Assembly (NCBI RefSeq): GCF_040548735.1
Contig: NZ_JBEPSD010000004.1
Span: forward strand, 62,001 to 126,000
Direction: 5' to 3'
Length of the DNA stretch: 64,000 nucleotides
Source of the DNA: Rhodanobacter soli
Lineage (GTDB): Bacteria > Pseudomonadota > Gammaproteobacteria > Xanthomonadales > Rhodanobacteraceae
Shown: positions 45,496 through 54,503 of the stretch, piece by piece
Layout: each line of letters starts with the position of its first letter
Position numbering within the stretch: the stretch's first letter is position 1
Program-made: the position numbers and the translations under genes
Notes under the pieces: generated by a model
Told to the model about the DNA's origin: nothing
The model's input: only the letters and a program-made list of their open reading frames with translations
Databases searched by the model: none

Positions 45496-45691
45496 GCATG
45501 ACGGCGGGGAAATGCAAGGGATAAACCGGGGTCATTCCGGGGCAGCGACGCACGCGAGTCGTAGGCGCAGGCCGACATACGTGGGACAGCGCGCTAGGCA
45601 GACTGGGCAAACACCGGAAGCACATGATCATCCGCCACCAGGGGGCGCGGATAGGTGCTCCGGGCGGTTTCTCGGTCCGGGAGATGCGGCG

Positions 45692-45931
45692 ATGCGCATG
45701 GTTTTGTCGATCAAGGAAAGCAGCCACGGCCTGTGGTGCATCTGCAGTGGGGAGGCGGTGCTGTACGACGGGTTGCGCTTCGCGCATGCGATCCGGCTGG
45801 CCCGCGGACTGGCCCGCGAGAAGCACGCCAACTCCGGCTGCACGGCCAGTGTCGAGATGGTCTGTGCGGAATTCACCATCGCCCTGGTGCATTACACGAG
45901 CCCGGTCACGCCGCAGCGTGCCGCTGCCTGA
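45692..45931 (+). CDS. Hypothetical protein, 79 residues
   Basis: Starts MRMVLSIKESSHGLWCICSGEAVLYDG from the ATG at 45692, with GGGAGATG just upstream. Alternating helix (LRFAHAIRLARGLAREKHAN) and strand (CTASVEMVCAEFTIALVHY) suggest a small alpha/beta fold with three Cys. The pattern resembles the short DUF2188/DUF1508-type fold, but the match is too weak to name. It is not clearly linked to neighbouring genes. Confidence 0.5.
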   Translation: MRMVLSIKESSHGLWCICSGEAVLYDGLRFAHAIRLARGLAREKHANSGCTASVEMVCAEFTIALVHYTSPVTPQRAAA

Positions 45932-46465
45932 CCCCGCGCGTCCGAGGCAACCCTTGGGCAATGGTCGTGCGTGGTGCATCGGGCGAACTGACTCTGCGTA
46001 TGTCTCAGCCACAGGCGATACGAACGACCCGCGGCGGGTGACCTCCGACCGGTTCGCGATGATCGGCCGATGTCCGACGGCTGATGTGCATGTAACGTGA
46101 AAGCTTGCTAGGATCAACCCGACGGCTGCGCAGGGGCAGCTTAGGGTGATCAACATGCAAACGCTTCTCGTGCATTCCGCCTTCTGGCGTGGAGTGTCGA
46201 TGTTTGCAGGGATGCTGTTAGGAAAAGTCGTTCGGGACGCTGAGCCCGGAGCTTCGCTGGCCCGTGGTGCCGGGGATCTGGTGTCCTGGAACCCGGGTGC
46301 GCGATCGCGGCGCGAGGACGAGTTGGCACGAAGTCGCCAGGCAGGACTCCACTAGCCAGCGGCGTGCCGGTTCCGGTCGGGTAGTGTGGTTGCAGTGGAT
46401 GCGGCCGCCGTGGTCGTGTGCATCGATCCGGTGGTATCACGTTCGAATCAAGCCGGAGAACACCC
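45932..46465. other. Region without a confident gene
   Basis: About 530 bp with lower apparent coding character. The best frame is a 69-codon one at 46146-46355 (with an AGGGTG site before the inner ATG at 46155), containing a possible membrane stretch HSAFWRGVSMFAGMLLG but a degenerate end. It could carry a small gene or an RNA; I see no terminator or clear promoter. Confidence 0.4.
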
Positions 46466-46924
46466 ATGTCCATGCCATCCATGATGCGCATCTGCTGCCT
46501 GTGCGCGTTCGCGCTGCTGGCCACGACGGCCTCGGCGCAGTCGGACTCCGGCAACATGATGAAGATGAGCGTCACCATGAAGATGCAGGTACCGGGTGCG
46601 GGGGACATGCCTGCACGCACGACCACGCAGGACGTGTGTACCTCCAAGAGCCATGACATGCGCGCCATGCTGCAACAGCAGCAGGACTGCACCGTCAGCC
46701 ATTACCAGCAGGTGGGCGATGTCGTCAGTTACCACCTGGTCTGCGGCGGCGATCCGCCGAAGATGACCGGCGACGCGCGCTTCGAGTTGCTGCCCAACGG
46801 CAATATCAAGGGCAGCGTTCACGCGAACAGCAGCATGGGTGGCCAGAGCGTCCTCATGGACATGACCTATGCGGGCGAGCGCACGGGCAGCTGCGACTAC
46901 ACCGCGAGCCGGCAGAAGCACTGA
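46466..46924 (+). CDS. DUF3617 family periplasmic protein
   Basis: 152 residues from the ATG at 46466; a signal peptide (MRICCLCAFALLATTASAQ) is followed by a Met-rich start (SGNMMKMSVTMKMQVPG) typical of DUF3617, then CTSKSHDMRAM, DCTVSHYQ, YHLVCGG and a final TGSCDYTA, giving four conserved Cys likely paired as two disulfides. Function is unknown; family members are periplasmic and widespread in Xanthomonadales and Burkholderia. Confidence 0.8.
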   Translation: MSMPSMMRICCLCAFALLATTASAQSDSGNMMKMSVTMKMQVPGAGDMPARTTTQDVCTSKSHDMRAMLQQQQDCTVSHYQQVGDVVSYHLVCGGDPPKMTGDARFELLPNGNIKGSVHANSSMGGQSVLMDMTYAGERTGSCDYTASRQKH

Positions 46925-47144
46925 GCGGGAACCGCTGGCGCCGATCTTCGATGATCGGCGTTTGCCGAAGCTGCCGGCCGCGGTTCCGGCGTCGGCTGGA
47001 CCGTTGCGGTAAACTTCAGGCCATTCGCGACGCACTCGGGAGGGTGGCAAGGCGCCACCCTCCACCAGTCGCCGTACCGACATCGACGGTGAGCGATGGC
47101 CCAGGCCTGGCGCCGCCGCGACGCATGGCAGGTAAACACGGATC

Positions 47145-48059
47145 ATGGGCAAACAGACCATTTCATTGATCGGCGTGCCGACCGACATCGGTGCGGGCCA
47201 CCGCGGTGCCGCGATGGGACCGGAGGCGCTGCGGGTGGCCAACCTGGCGGAAAAGCTGCAGCGCCGCGGGCTGAAAGTGATCGATCGCGGCAATCTGCAG
47301 GGCCCCCTCAATCCGTGGCTGCCGCCCGAGCATGGCTATCGCCATCTGGATGAGGTGGTGGCGTGGAATACGGCCGTCTATACGGCCGTTCACCAGGAAC
47401 TTCAGGCCGGGCGCCTGCCGATCATGCTCGGCGGCGACCACTGCCTGGCGATCGGCTCGATTTCGGCGGTGGCCCGCCATTGCCACGATGAAGGCAAGCA
47501 GCTGCGCGTGCTGTGGCTGGATGCGCATACCGATTTCAACACGGCGCAGGCCACGCCCACCGGGAACATCCACGGCATGCCGGTGGCCTGCCTGTGCGGC
47601 GTCGGCCCGGCCGGGCTCACCGATCTGAGTGGCAGCACGCCGGCGACCACGCCGGACGTGTTCCGTTACATCGGCATCCGCTCGGTCGACGAGGACGAGA
47701 AGCGGCTGGTGCGCGGAGCCAACATGCAGGTGCACGACATGCGCCATATCGACGAGGTCGGCATGAAGCGCGTGATGGAAGAGGCGCTGGCCGGTATCGA
47801 CGAGAACACGCACCTGCACGTGAGCTTCGACGTCGACTTCCTCGACCCAAGCATCGCGCCCGGCGTGGGCACCACCGTGCGCGGCGGGCCGAATTACCGC
47901 GAGGCGCAGCTGTGCATGGAGATGCTCGCCGATACGGGACGCGTGGCGTCGCTGGACATCGTCGAGCTGAACCCGGCGTTCGACAAGCGCAACCAGACGG
48001 CCAGGCTGGCGGTGGATCTGGTCGAGTCGCTGTTCGGCAAGTCCACACTGATCCGCTGA
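47145..48059 (+). CDS. rocF: Arginase
   Basis: 304 residues. All three metal-binding motifs are present: GGDHCLAIG, WLDAHTDFN and SFDVDFLDPSIAPGVGT. The enzyme uses two Mn2+ to split arginine into ornithine and urea. SLIGVPTDIGAGHRGAAMGPEALR matches the arginase rather than the agmatinase subfamily. No urease or ornithine-transaminase gene is near, so it probably works as an isolated arginine-catabolic or nitrogen-balance step. Confidence 0.94.
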   Translation: MGKQTISLIGVPTDIGAGHRGAAMGPEALRVANLAEKLQRRGLKVIDRGNLQGPLNPWLPPEHGYRHLDEVVAWNTAVYTAVHQELQAGRLPIMLGGDHCLAIGSISAVARHCHDEGKQLRVLWLDAHTDFNTAQATPTGNIHGMPVACLCGVGPAGLTDLSGSTPATTPDVFRYIGIRSVDEDEKRLVRGANMQVHDMRHIDEVGMKRVMEEALAGIDENTHLHVSFDVDFLDPSIAPGVGTTVRGGPNYREAQLCMEMLADTGRVASLDIVELNPAFDKRNQTARLAVDLVESLFGKSTLIR

Positions 48060-48075
48060 GGCGGGTCGACGGATT

Positions 48076-48105
48076 TTCGGCGCGACCCGACAGGATCGCG
48101 CCGAA
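48076..48105. terminator. Hairpin between convergent genes
   Basis: Perfect 10-bp inverted repeat TTCGGCGCGA/TCGCGCCGAA with a 10-nt loop, located between the stops of the rocF gene and the leftward DUF1508 gene. Only a weak T-run is attached, so it may terminate in both directions or act as an mRNA 3' stabiliser. Confidence 0.6.
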
Positions 48106-48109
48106 GCGC

Positions 48110-48439
48110 TCATTCCTCGCCGAGCTTGGCGTCCGGCGCGTTTGCCATCACCGAAGCGATGCCGGCGTCGCGCGAGCTCTCGCTGTCGTACATCTCACTG
48201 CTGCCGATGACCTGGTGGTTGGCGGCCTTCAGGTTGAAGTGGAGCTTGCCGCTGGCCGACGTCTTTTTCTCGTAGCGCGCCGCATCCGGCGCGTTCTTGC
48301 GCACCGACTCGATGCCGTTGTGCGCGCTGGCCTTGTCCCTGTACCCCTCGCTCTTGAGGATGATCTCGCCGTTGCCGGCCTTGAGGTTGAAATAGGTCTG
48401 GCCGTTCTTGCCGGCAAACACGGTGAACTTGCCGCTCAT
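48110..48439 (-). CDS. DUF1508 / YegP-type protein
   Basis: 109 residues made of two tandem YegP repeats: FTVFAGKNGQTYFNLKAGNG with ILKSEGY, and YEKKTSASGKLHFNLKAANH with VIGSSEMY, each ending in a helix (GIESVRKNAPDA, GIASVMANAPDA). Soluble and small; the family's function is unknown, though YegP of E. coli is stress-linked. It is divergent from trpS, and the C-terminal tail of that enzyme carries a related module. Confidence 0.9.
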   Translation of the reverse strand: MSGKFTVFAGKNGQTYFNLKAGNGEIILKSEGYRDKASAHNGIESVRKNAPDAARYEKKTSASGKLHFNLKAANHQVIGSSEMYDSESSRDAGIASVMANAPDAKLGEE

Positions 48440-48598
48440 CAGCTGGATCTCCTTGCCATGGTCAGGGTCGGCAGAATCTGGACTGGCCCATGTGATTTTT
48501 TTGGCAAGGGACAACGCCGAGCGTGGTGGACGGCGGACCGGTCGGTCGAGCTGTTTTGCCGGATGTCGTAGACTGGCGTTTTCCTTGCGCGACGCAGC

Positions 48599-49963
48599 AT
48601 GAATACCCGAGTCCTCACCGGCATCACCACCACCGGTACCCCGCACCTGGGCAATTACGTGGGCGCGATCCGCCCGGCCGTCGAGGCCAGCCGGCGCGAC
48701 GACGTGGATGCGTTCTATTTCATGGCCGACTACCACGCGCTGATCAAGAGCGACGACGCGGCGCGCATCGAGCGTTCGCGGCTGGAGATCGCCGCAACGT
48801 GGCTGGCCGCCGGACTCGACCCGCAGCGGGTCACGTTCTACCGCCAGTCGGACATCCCGGAAATCCCCGAGCTGACCTGGTTCCTCACCTGCATCGCCTC
48901 GAAGGGCATGCTCAACCGCGCGCATGCGTACAAGGCCGCGGTGGACAAGAATACCGCGGCGGGCGAGGACGCCGACGCCGGCATCACCGCCGGCCTGTAC
49001 ATGTACCCGGTATTGATGGCGGCCGACATCCTGGCGTTCGACGCGAACCAGGTGCCGGTGGGGCGCGACCAGATCCAGCACATCGAGATGGCGCGCGATC
49101 TCGGCCAGCGCTTCAACCATTTGCACGGTCGCGAGTTCTTCGTGCTGCCGGAGGCGTTGATTGAGGAGCAGGTGGCCACGCTGCCGGGCCTGGATGGCCG
49201 CAAGATGTCGAAGAGCTACGACAACACGATCCCGCTGTTCGCCGGCGGCAAGAAGCAATTGCGCGAGACGATCATGCGCATCGTCACCGACTCGCGCCTG
49301 CCCGGCGAGCCGAAGGATCCGGACGATTGCGCGCTGTTCACCATCTTCCGCGCGTTCGCCAGCGAGACCGAGACCGCGGCGTTCCGCCAGGCCTTGCTGG
49401 ACGGCATCGGCTGGGGCGAGGCGAAGCAGGTGCTGTACGAGCGGATCGAGGCGGACGTGGCGCCCATGCGCGAGCGCTACGAAGCGCTGATGGCCGACCC
49501 GGCCGCGATCGAGGCGATCCTGCAGCAGGGAGCGCGGAAGGCGCGCGCGATCGCCGCGCCCAAGGTCGCCGCGCTGCGCGAAGCGCTGGGGCTGCGCGCG
49601 ATGGCCACCGCGCCGGCACGTACCGATCTGCCGAAGGCCGCGCCGAAGCAGGGCAAAATGCCGCGCTTCGCCAGTTTCCGCGATGCCGATGGTAACTTCC
49701 GCTTTCGCCTGTTTTCCGCGGAAGGCGAGGAGTTGCTGCTGTCGAAATCGTTCGCCGATCCGAAGGCGGCCGGTGCGCTGCAGAAGCAACTCAAGGCGCT
49801 GGGCGCCGCCGCGGCCGTACTGCGCATTCGGCCGCTGGGCGTGAGCCTGGAACTGGACGGCGCGGCGGTCGCCAGTACGCCTGACTGTCGCGACGAGCAG
49901 GCTCGTGACGACATGCTGGCGCGGCTGCGTGAAGCGCTGGATCAACTTGCCGCACAGGAATGA
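48599..49963 (+). CDS. trpS: Tryptophanyl-tRNA synthetase with C-terminal DUF1508-like extension
   Basis: 454 residues, about 120 longer than the usual bacterial TrpS. The catalytic class I core has the HIGH-type motif TPHLGN (about 14-19) and RKMSKSYDN (about 201-209). Residues of about 355-430 (FASFRDADGNFRFRLFSAEGEELLLSKSFADP) follow the pattern of a single DUF1508/YegP repeat. The enzyme charges tRNA-Trp. Whether the extension affects tRNA binding or is a regulatory tail is unknown. Divergent from the DUF1508 gene. Confidence 0.95.
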   Translation: MNTRVLTGITTTGTPHLGNYVGAIRPAVEASRRDDVDAFYFMADYHALIKSDDAARIERSRLEIAATWLAAGLDPQRVTFYRQSDIPEIPELTWFLTCIASKGMLNRAHAYKAAVDKNTAAGEDADAGITAGLYMYPVLMAADILAFDANQVPVGRDQIQHIEMARDLGQRFNHLHGREFFVLPEALIEEQVATLPGLDGRKMSKSYDNTIPLFAGGKKQLRETIMRIVTDSRLPGEPKDPDDCALFTIFRAFASETETAAFRQALLDGIGWGEAKQVLYERIEADVAPMRERYEALMADPAAIEAILQQGARKARAIAAPKVAALREALGLRAMATAPARTDLPKAAPKQGKMPRFASFRDADGNFRFRLFSAEGEELLLSKSFADPKAAGALQKQLKALGAAAAVLRIRPLGVSLELDGAAVASTPDCRDEQARDDMLARLREALDQLAAQE

Positions 49964-49996
49964 TGCGCGGCGCCAAACTTTCCGGGTGATCGACCG

Positions 49997-50326
49997 ATGC
50001 GTTACCTCGCCGTCCTGCTGCTTGCGCCGTGGCTGCTGATCCTGTGCTGGGGCTATTGGGCGTACCCGAAAAGCCTGCCGCGCACGTCCGGCCGGCGCGT
50101 TTTCGATTTCACCGCCCTGCTGCTGGCGCTGATCGCCGCGGTGCAGTGCGCGGTGCTCGGCTTCGACATGGTCGAACTGCCCACGGTCGACGGCTTCGGT
50201 CGCGCCAGCGGCGCGATCTGGCAGCAGGTGCTGCCGGCGTTGTACGGCTACGGCGCGTTCACCGCGGTGCTGGTGCTGGCGATGCTGCTGCGCCATGCGC
50301 TCTGGGGCCGCCGCCGGCGATCCTGA
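49997..50326 (+). CDS. Small membrane protein of unknown function
   Basis: 109 residues with three membrane helices (about 3-21, 38-58, 86-103) and a basic C-terminal end (RRRRS). GTGATCGACCG precedes the start. It lies 33 bp after trpS and could be co-transcribed. No family is recognised. Confidence 0.65.
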   Translation: MRYLAVLLLAPWLLILCWGYWAYPKSLPRTSGRRVFDFTALLLALIAAVQCAVLGFDMVELPTVDGFGRASGAIWQQVLPALYGYGAFTAVLVLAMLLRHALWGRRRRS

Positions 50327-50505
50327 TCGGGCGCGAAGGCGCCATGCCCGCACCGGACGGGCAGCTGCCTGCCACAAGTCATGGTGTGACTTATGGCGGT
50401 CGAGGCAGCTAAACGCAAACGGCAAGCTGCGCATCTATCCGATGTGGCGAATCCATCGCCCCCATGGCGCAATCCTGTGCCGCATCCCCGTGGAAGTTTT
50501 TCAAC

Positions 50506-52734
50506 ATGCGCATGGCATGCCTGTTGTTCATTACCCTGGCGGCGCTGTCGGCGCCCGCACTGGCCGTCGATATCGACGGCCACATCGGCGCGGACGAGTG
50601 GAAGGGCGCGCAGCATATCGCCGATTTCCGGCAGACCCAGCCGCTTACCGGCAAGCCGGGCTCGCTGCATACCGAAGCCTGGATCCTGGCCACCCCGAAG
50701 GGCCTGGCCGTGGCGTTCCGCTGCGACCAGCCGGCCGACGTGCCGCGCACGCGGCAGCGCGTGCAGCGCGACTTCGAGGACCAGGTCGACCGGGTCAATC
50801 TGATGGTCGACTTCAACGGCGACGGGCGCACCGGCTACGACTTCGTGGTCAGCTCGACCGGCGGCATCAACGATGCCGTGCTCACCAACGAGAACCAGTT
50901 CAACAAGGACTGGGACGGCAACTGGCTGCACGCGGTGAGCGAGGATGCCGAGGGCTGGACGGTCGAGATACTGATCCCGTGGTACATCGCGCCGATGCAC
51001 ACCGCTCTGGACGGCAAGCGCACGATCGGCGTCTATCTCGACCGCGTGACCGGTTCGACCGGCGAGCGCGACTCGTGGCCGGTGGCCAGCTTCACGCTGC
51101 CGCGCTTCCTGTCTGCATTCAGCCGGGTCGAGGTGCCGCAGTACAGCCAGTCGCTGCTGGCGGTGACGCCGTACGTGTCCGGCCTGTACGACAACGTGCG
51201 CGGCCGCAGCCACTTCCAGGAAGGCGCCGACCTGCTGTGGAAGCCGAACGGCCAGTTCCAGCTCACCGCGGCGCTGAATCCGGACTTCGGCCAGGTCGAG
51301 AGCGACGACCTGGTGGTCAACTTCAGCGCCACCGAAACCTACGTCAGCGACAAGCGGCCGTTCTTCACCGAGAACCAGGGCATCTTCGACTTCAGCCTGC
51401 TCGATGACTACAGCCAGCTGGTCTATACGCGGCGTGTCGGCGGGTCGTCCGACGACGGCCGCGGCGCGGCCGATATCAACGCAGCGGTGAAGCTCAACGG
51501 CAGCTTCGGCACCACCAGCTACGGCGTGCTCGCCGCCGACGAGGACGGCGAGGCAGGGCGTTTCTTCGGCGCCGCGCGGGTGACCCACGATTTCGGCGAC
51601 CAGAGCCTGGGCATGCTGCTGACCCGGGTCGACCGCCCGTGGCTGGATCGCGAGGCCACCGTGCTTGGCGTGGACCATCACTGGCGGCCCACGCCGCAGC
51701 TGACCATCGCCACCAACGTGGTCGGCAGCGACATCCTGCAGTCGGGCACGCACACGCGCGATACCGGCGGCACCTTCATCGCCGATCTCGAGATGGGCGA
51801 TGGCTGGCGCCAGCAGTGGCTGGGCATGCATTTCGGCGACCAGCTGCAGGTCAACGACTTCGGCTACCTGGAGCGCAACAATTTCAACTACGGCCACTGG
51901 GAAGTACGCAAGCGCAATACTGCGCTGTCGGCCGATTCCGCCTACAGTTCGCACGAGTGGCGCTTCCGCATCGACGGGCTGGACAACGACCATGGCCTGC
52001 GACTGCGCCGCCAGCTGCGCATCAGCCGCAACAGCGACCTGCGCAACGGCGCCAACGAAATCGTGCAGCTCAACGTCAACAGCGCGGGCTGGGACGATCT
52101 GCTCACCCGCGGCAACGGCGCGCTGTTCCTGCCGCCATCGGTGGACCTGGCCTACGAACGCATCAGCCCGCGCCACGGCGACTGGGCGTTCAAGCTGGAT
52201 GCGGAAGTCCTCAGTGGTGGACTGGGCGGCAATCGGCAGCTCGGCTACAACGTCAAATTCATCCCGACCTATTTCGTCAGCGACGCATTCAGCGTGTACG
52301 CGGGGCCGTACTACGAGCACACGCCGGATTGGCTGGTGTGGCAGCACGACAATCTGATCGGCCGCTACGACGAGCACACGCTCCAGCTGGACGCCGGTTT
52401 CGACTGGAGCATCGGCAACCGCCAGGAGCTGCGCGTGAAGCTGCAAGCGATCGGCCTGGATGCGCGCCTGCGTGGCGCCTACCGCGTGGGCGGCAATGGT
52501 CGCGCGGTGGCCAGCAACGAGCCGGTCGACGACTTCAGCGTGCGCAATCTCGGCCTGCAGATCCGCTACCGCTACGAGCTGGCGCCGCTGTCGTACCTGT
52601 ACGTGGTCTACGGCCGTGGCGGCTACGCGATGGACGATCAGGCGCGCGATACCGGCGACGTGTTCGGCCGCAGCCTCGCGCTGCGCGACGACGAGCAGCT
52701 GTTGGTGAAGCTGAGCTATCGCTTCGACATCTAG
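50506..52734 (+). CDS. DUF5916 outer-membrane beta-barrel protein with CBM9-like N-terminus
   Basis: 742 residues. An earlier ATG at 50464 exists, but the ATG at 50506 begins the signal peptide MRMACLLFITLAALSAPALA and has a GGAAG site. The first ~200 mature residues (VDIDGHIGADEWKGA, GWTVEILIPW) resemble the CBM9-like domain, and the rest (TPYVSGLYDN, ALNPDFGQVESDD, KRPFFTENQGIFDF) is the DUF5916 barrel ending in aromatic strand LLVKLSYRFDI. It probably sits in the outer membrane, binding or importing a glycan; the true substrate is unknown. Confidence 0.88.
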   Translation: MRMACLLFITLAALSAPALAVDIDGHIGADEWKGAQHIADFRQTQPLTGKPGSLHTEAWILATPKGLAVAFRCDQPADVPRTRQRVQRDFEDQVDRVNLMVDFNGDGRTGYDFVVSSTGGINDAVLTNENQFNKDWDGNWLHAVSEDAEGWTVEILIPWYIAPMHTALDGKRTIGVYLDRVTGSTGERDSWPVASFTLPRFLSAFSRVEVPQYSQSLLAVTPYVSGLYDNVRGRSHFQEGADLLWKPNGQFQLTAALNPDFGQVESDDLVVNFSATETYVSDKRPFFTENQGIFDFSLLDDYSQLVYTRRVGGSSDDGRGAADINAAVKLNGSFGTTSYGVLAADEDGEAGRFFGAARVTHDFGDQSLGMLLTRVDRPWLDREATVLGVDHHWRPTPQLTIATNVVGSDILQSGTHTRDTGGTFIADLEMGDGWRQQWLGMHFGDQLQVNDFGYLERNNFNYGHWEVRKRNTALSADSAYSSHEWRFRIDGLDNDHGLRLRRQLRISRNSDLRNGANEIVQLNVNSAGWDDLLTRGNGALFLPPSVDLAYERISPRHGDWAFKLDAEVLSGGLGGNRQLGYNVKFIPTYFVSDAFSVYAGPYYEHTPDWLVWQHDNLIGRYDEHTLQLDAGFDWSIGNRQELRVKLQAIGLDARLRGAYRVGGNGRAVASNEPVDDFSVRNLGLQIRYRYELAPLSYLYVVYGRGGYAMDDQARDTGDVFGRSLALRDDEQLLVKLSYRFDI

Positions 52735-52813
52735 GAGCGTGGCGGTAGAAGCCGACCGGGCTGCAAAGCCGTCTGCGACTTTTCGCCTTGATCGTTTCTA
52801 CCGCCCACGCTCC
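52734..52813. repeat. Long inverted repeat between convergent genes
   Basis: GGAGCGTGG-CGGTAGAA at 52734-52750 pairs with TTCTACCGCCCACGCTCC at about 52796-52813, apart from one missing base, with a loop of about 45 nt. Likely a dispersed intergenic repeat that also serves as a two-way terminator between the DUF5916 gene and the VOC gene. Confidence 0.7.
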
Positions 52814-52831
52814 CAGTTCGACGCCCGGCTT

Positions 52832-53215
52832 TCAGTCCCAGGTGTTGAGGTGCGGCCCGAATGCCTTGCGCTGCGGCTGCACCACGCAGAAACGATGCCC
52901 GCTGGGCGCTTCCAGCACCCACCAGCGCCCGCGCACGAACGCGATGCGACGTGCCCCGAGCTGCTCCAGCCGCGCCACCTCGGCGTCGAGGTCGTCGGTC
53001 TCGATGTCCAGATGCACGCGGCTGGCATGGTCCACCTTCTGCAGCAGGATGATCGGTTCGTCCGCAGCGGTCTGCAGTTCCGCGTACTTGCCGTCGCCGT
53101 CCTGGTCGACGCGGGCGATCGGCTTGCCCAGCGCCTGGCTCCAGAAATCGGCGACGGGTGCGAGCTCGTCGACGTGGCAGTCGATGACGATGGCGCAGAG
53201 TCGGCTGTGATGCAT
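52832..53215 (-). CDS. VOC-family (glyoxalase-like) protein
   Basis: 127 residues forming two beta-alpha-beta-beta-beta units: LCAIVIDCHVDELAPVADFWSQALG and VHLDIETDDLDAEVARLEQLGA. Family members are metal-dependent dioxygenases, isomerases or resistance proteins, but the ligand set here (H2/H3, H63/H68 region, E102) is not diagnostic. The ATG at 53215 is chosen, with the GCATCCC-rich upstream region giving no strong site. Substrate unknown. Confidence 0.85.
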   Translation of the reverse strand: MHHSRLCAIVIDCHVDELAPVADFWSQALGKPIARVDQDGDGKYAELQTAADEPIILLQKVDHASRVHLDIETDDLDAEVARLEQLGARRIAFVRGRWWVLEAPSGHRFCVVQPQRKAFGPHLNTWD

Positions 53216-53274
53216 GGGATGCCTCCGTCGGGTTGTCGAAACGCGTGAAGCGGCACAGTGCGAGAATACGCTGC

Positions 53275-53793
53275 ATGATCGCGCTCAAATATCTCCAGGC
53301 CTACCCCGCCACCTTGCAGGACAAGGTGCGCGAACTGATCGCGCAGGAGCGCCTGGGCGAGCACCTGGCGAAGCGTTATCCGGGTCGCCATGAGGTGCAG
53401 AGCGACAGGGCGCTGTACGCCTATGTGGCGTCGCTGAAGCAGCAGCACCTGAAGAACGCACCGGCCATCGACAAGGTACTGTACGACAGCAAGCTCGACG
53501 TGTTGCGCAATGCGCTGGGCCTGCACACCGCGATCTCGCGCGTGCAGGGCGGCAAGCTCAAGGCGAAGAAGGAAATCCGCGTGGCCAGCCTGTTCAAGGC
53601 CGCCGCGCCGGAGTTCCTGCAGATGATCGTGGTGCACGAACTGGCGCACCTGAAGGAAATCGATCACAACAAGGCGTTCTACCAGCTGTGCCAGTACATG
53701 CTGCCGGACTACCATCAGCGGGAGTTCGATCTGCGCGTATACCTGACCTGGCGCGAATTGCCCTCGACGATCAACGTGAACCACCGGGAATGA
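53275..53793 (+). CDS. YgjP-like metallopeptidase-domain protein
   Basis: 172 residues from the ATG at 53275. The zinc motif VVHELAHLKEIDHNKAFY (HExxH with a downstream His) and YHQREFDLRVYLTW match the YgjP/WLM-like DUF45 family. Its homologues have been reported as UTP pyrophosphatase-like or proteolytic; the activity here is unknown. It is coupled to the DUF6348 gene by an overlap. Confidence 0.85.
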   Translation: MIALKYLQAYPATLQDKVRELIAQERLGEHLAKRYPGRHEVQSDRALYAYVASLKQQHLKNAPAIDKVLYDSKLDVLRNALGLHTAISRVQGGKLKAKKEIRVASLFKAAAPEFLQMIVVHELAHLKEIDHNKAFYQLCQYMLPDYHQREFDLRVYLTWRELPSTINVNHRE

Positions 53794-54440
53794 CGATGGA
53801 CAGTGCGGCGCTACAGAAATACCTGCTGCGGCTGTTCGAGCGGCACGATGTCGAACTGGAGGCGGACGAGGACGGCTGGCTGGTCACCGACGGCGACTTC
53901 CCGGCGATCCGCGCCGCCTGGCATGAGGGTGCACCCGGCGAACCCGGTCGGCTCGACGTCGACGTGGTGCTGAGCGAGGAACGCTACATCGAAGAGAGCT
54001 TCGCCGGCATCGGCGGCGGCGACGCCGGCTGCCGCGATGCGCTGCACACGTTCGAGCGGGATGTGTTCCCCCCGCTGCTGGCCGCCTGCTGGTACGTCAC
54101 CGACGACCGCAAGATGCGGATCGCCGCGTGGGATATCGGCGTGCGCACGTGGGACGTGTTCATCGGCCCGTTCAGCGCGCGTGGTGCGGACGCTGCAAGC
54201 ATGCCGGCCGAGGCGCTGGCGTCGATCGAGGCCGCGTTGAAACGCGAGGCGCTCAGCCCCGAGTTGCACTGGCTGCGGCTGGTGCACAGCCATGGCGCCA
54301 AGGGCGATTCGCGCTGCGAGGCGCTGCTCGACAACGAGTTGTGGACGGCGGGGACGCTGGCATTGACCGCCGCCCCGTGGCCGCACAGCGGCGACTACAG
54401 CGCCCGCTGTTTCATGCTGCTGGACGTGCGCGACTATTGA
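53790..54440 (+). CDS. DUF6348-like protein
   Basis: 216 residues, starting within the stop of the upstream gene. Features are LYLLRLFERHDVELE-like N-terminus, VDVVLSEERYIEESFAGIGGGDAGCRDALHTFERDVF and VHSHGAKGDSRCEALLDNELW, the hallmark region of DUF6348. Soluble with no signal; often found near immunity-type or unknown genes in other genomes. Function unknown. Confidence 0.8.
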   Translation: MTMDSAALQKYLLRLFERHDVELEADEDGWLVTDGDFPAIRAAWHEGAPGEPGRLDVDVVLSEERYIEESFAGIGGGDAGCRDALHTFERDVFPPLLAACWYVTDDRKMRIAAWDIGVRTWDVFIGPFSARGADAASMPAEALASIEAALKREALSPELHWLRLVHSHGAKGDSRCEALLDNELWTAGTLALTAAPWPHSGDYSARCFMLLDVRDY

Positions 54441-54447
54441 CGAGTGG

Positions 54448-54489
54448 CAGAAACAGATAGGGCGCCCTCGGGCGCCCTGTCTGTTTCTG
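54448..54489. terminator. Bidirectional terminator, long perfect hairpin
   Basis: CAGAAACAGA and TCTGTTTCTG form the outer 10-bp stem, and AGGGCGCCC/GGGCGCCCT the inner stem with a TC loop. It is exactly between the converging DUF6348 and E2 genes and supplies A/T tracts to both sides. Confidence 0.88.
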
Positions 54490-54503
54490 CGGTTGCAGCC
54501 CGA

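Noticed and set aside
46146-46355. Possible 69-codon gene with a hydrophobic segment
   Set aside because: Weak composition and degenerate C-terminus; kept only as a note in the gene-free region.
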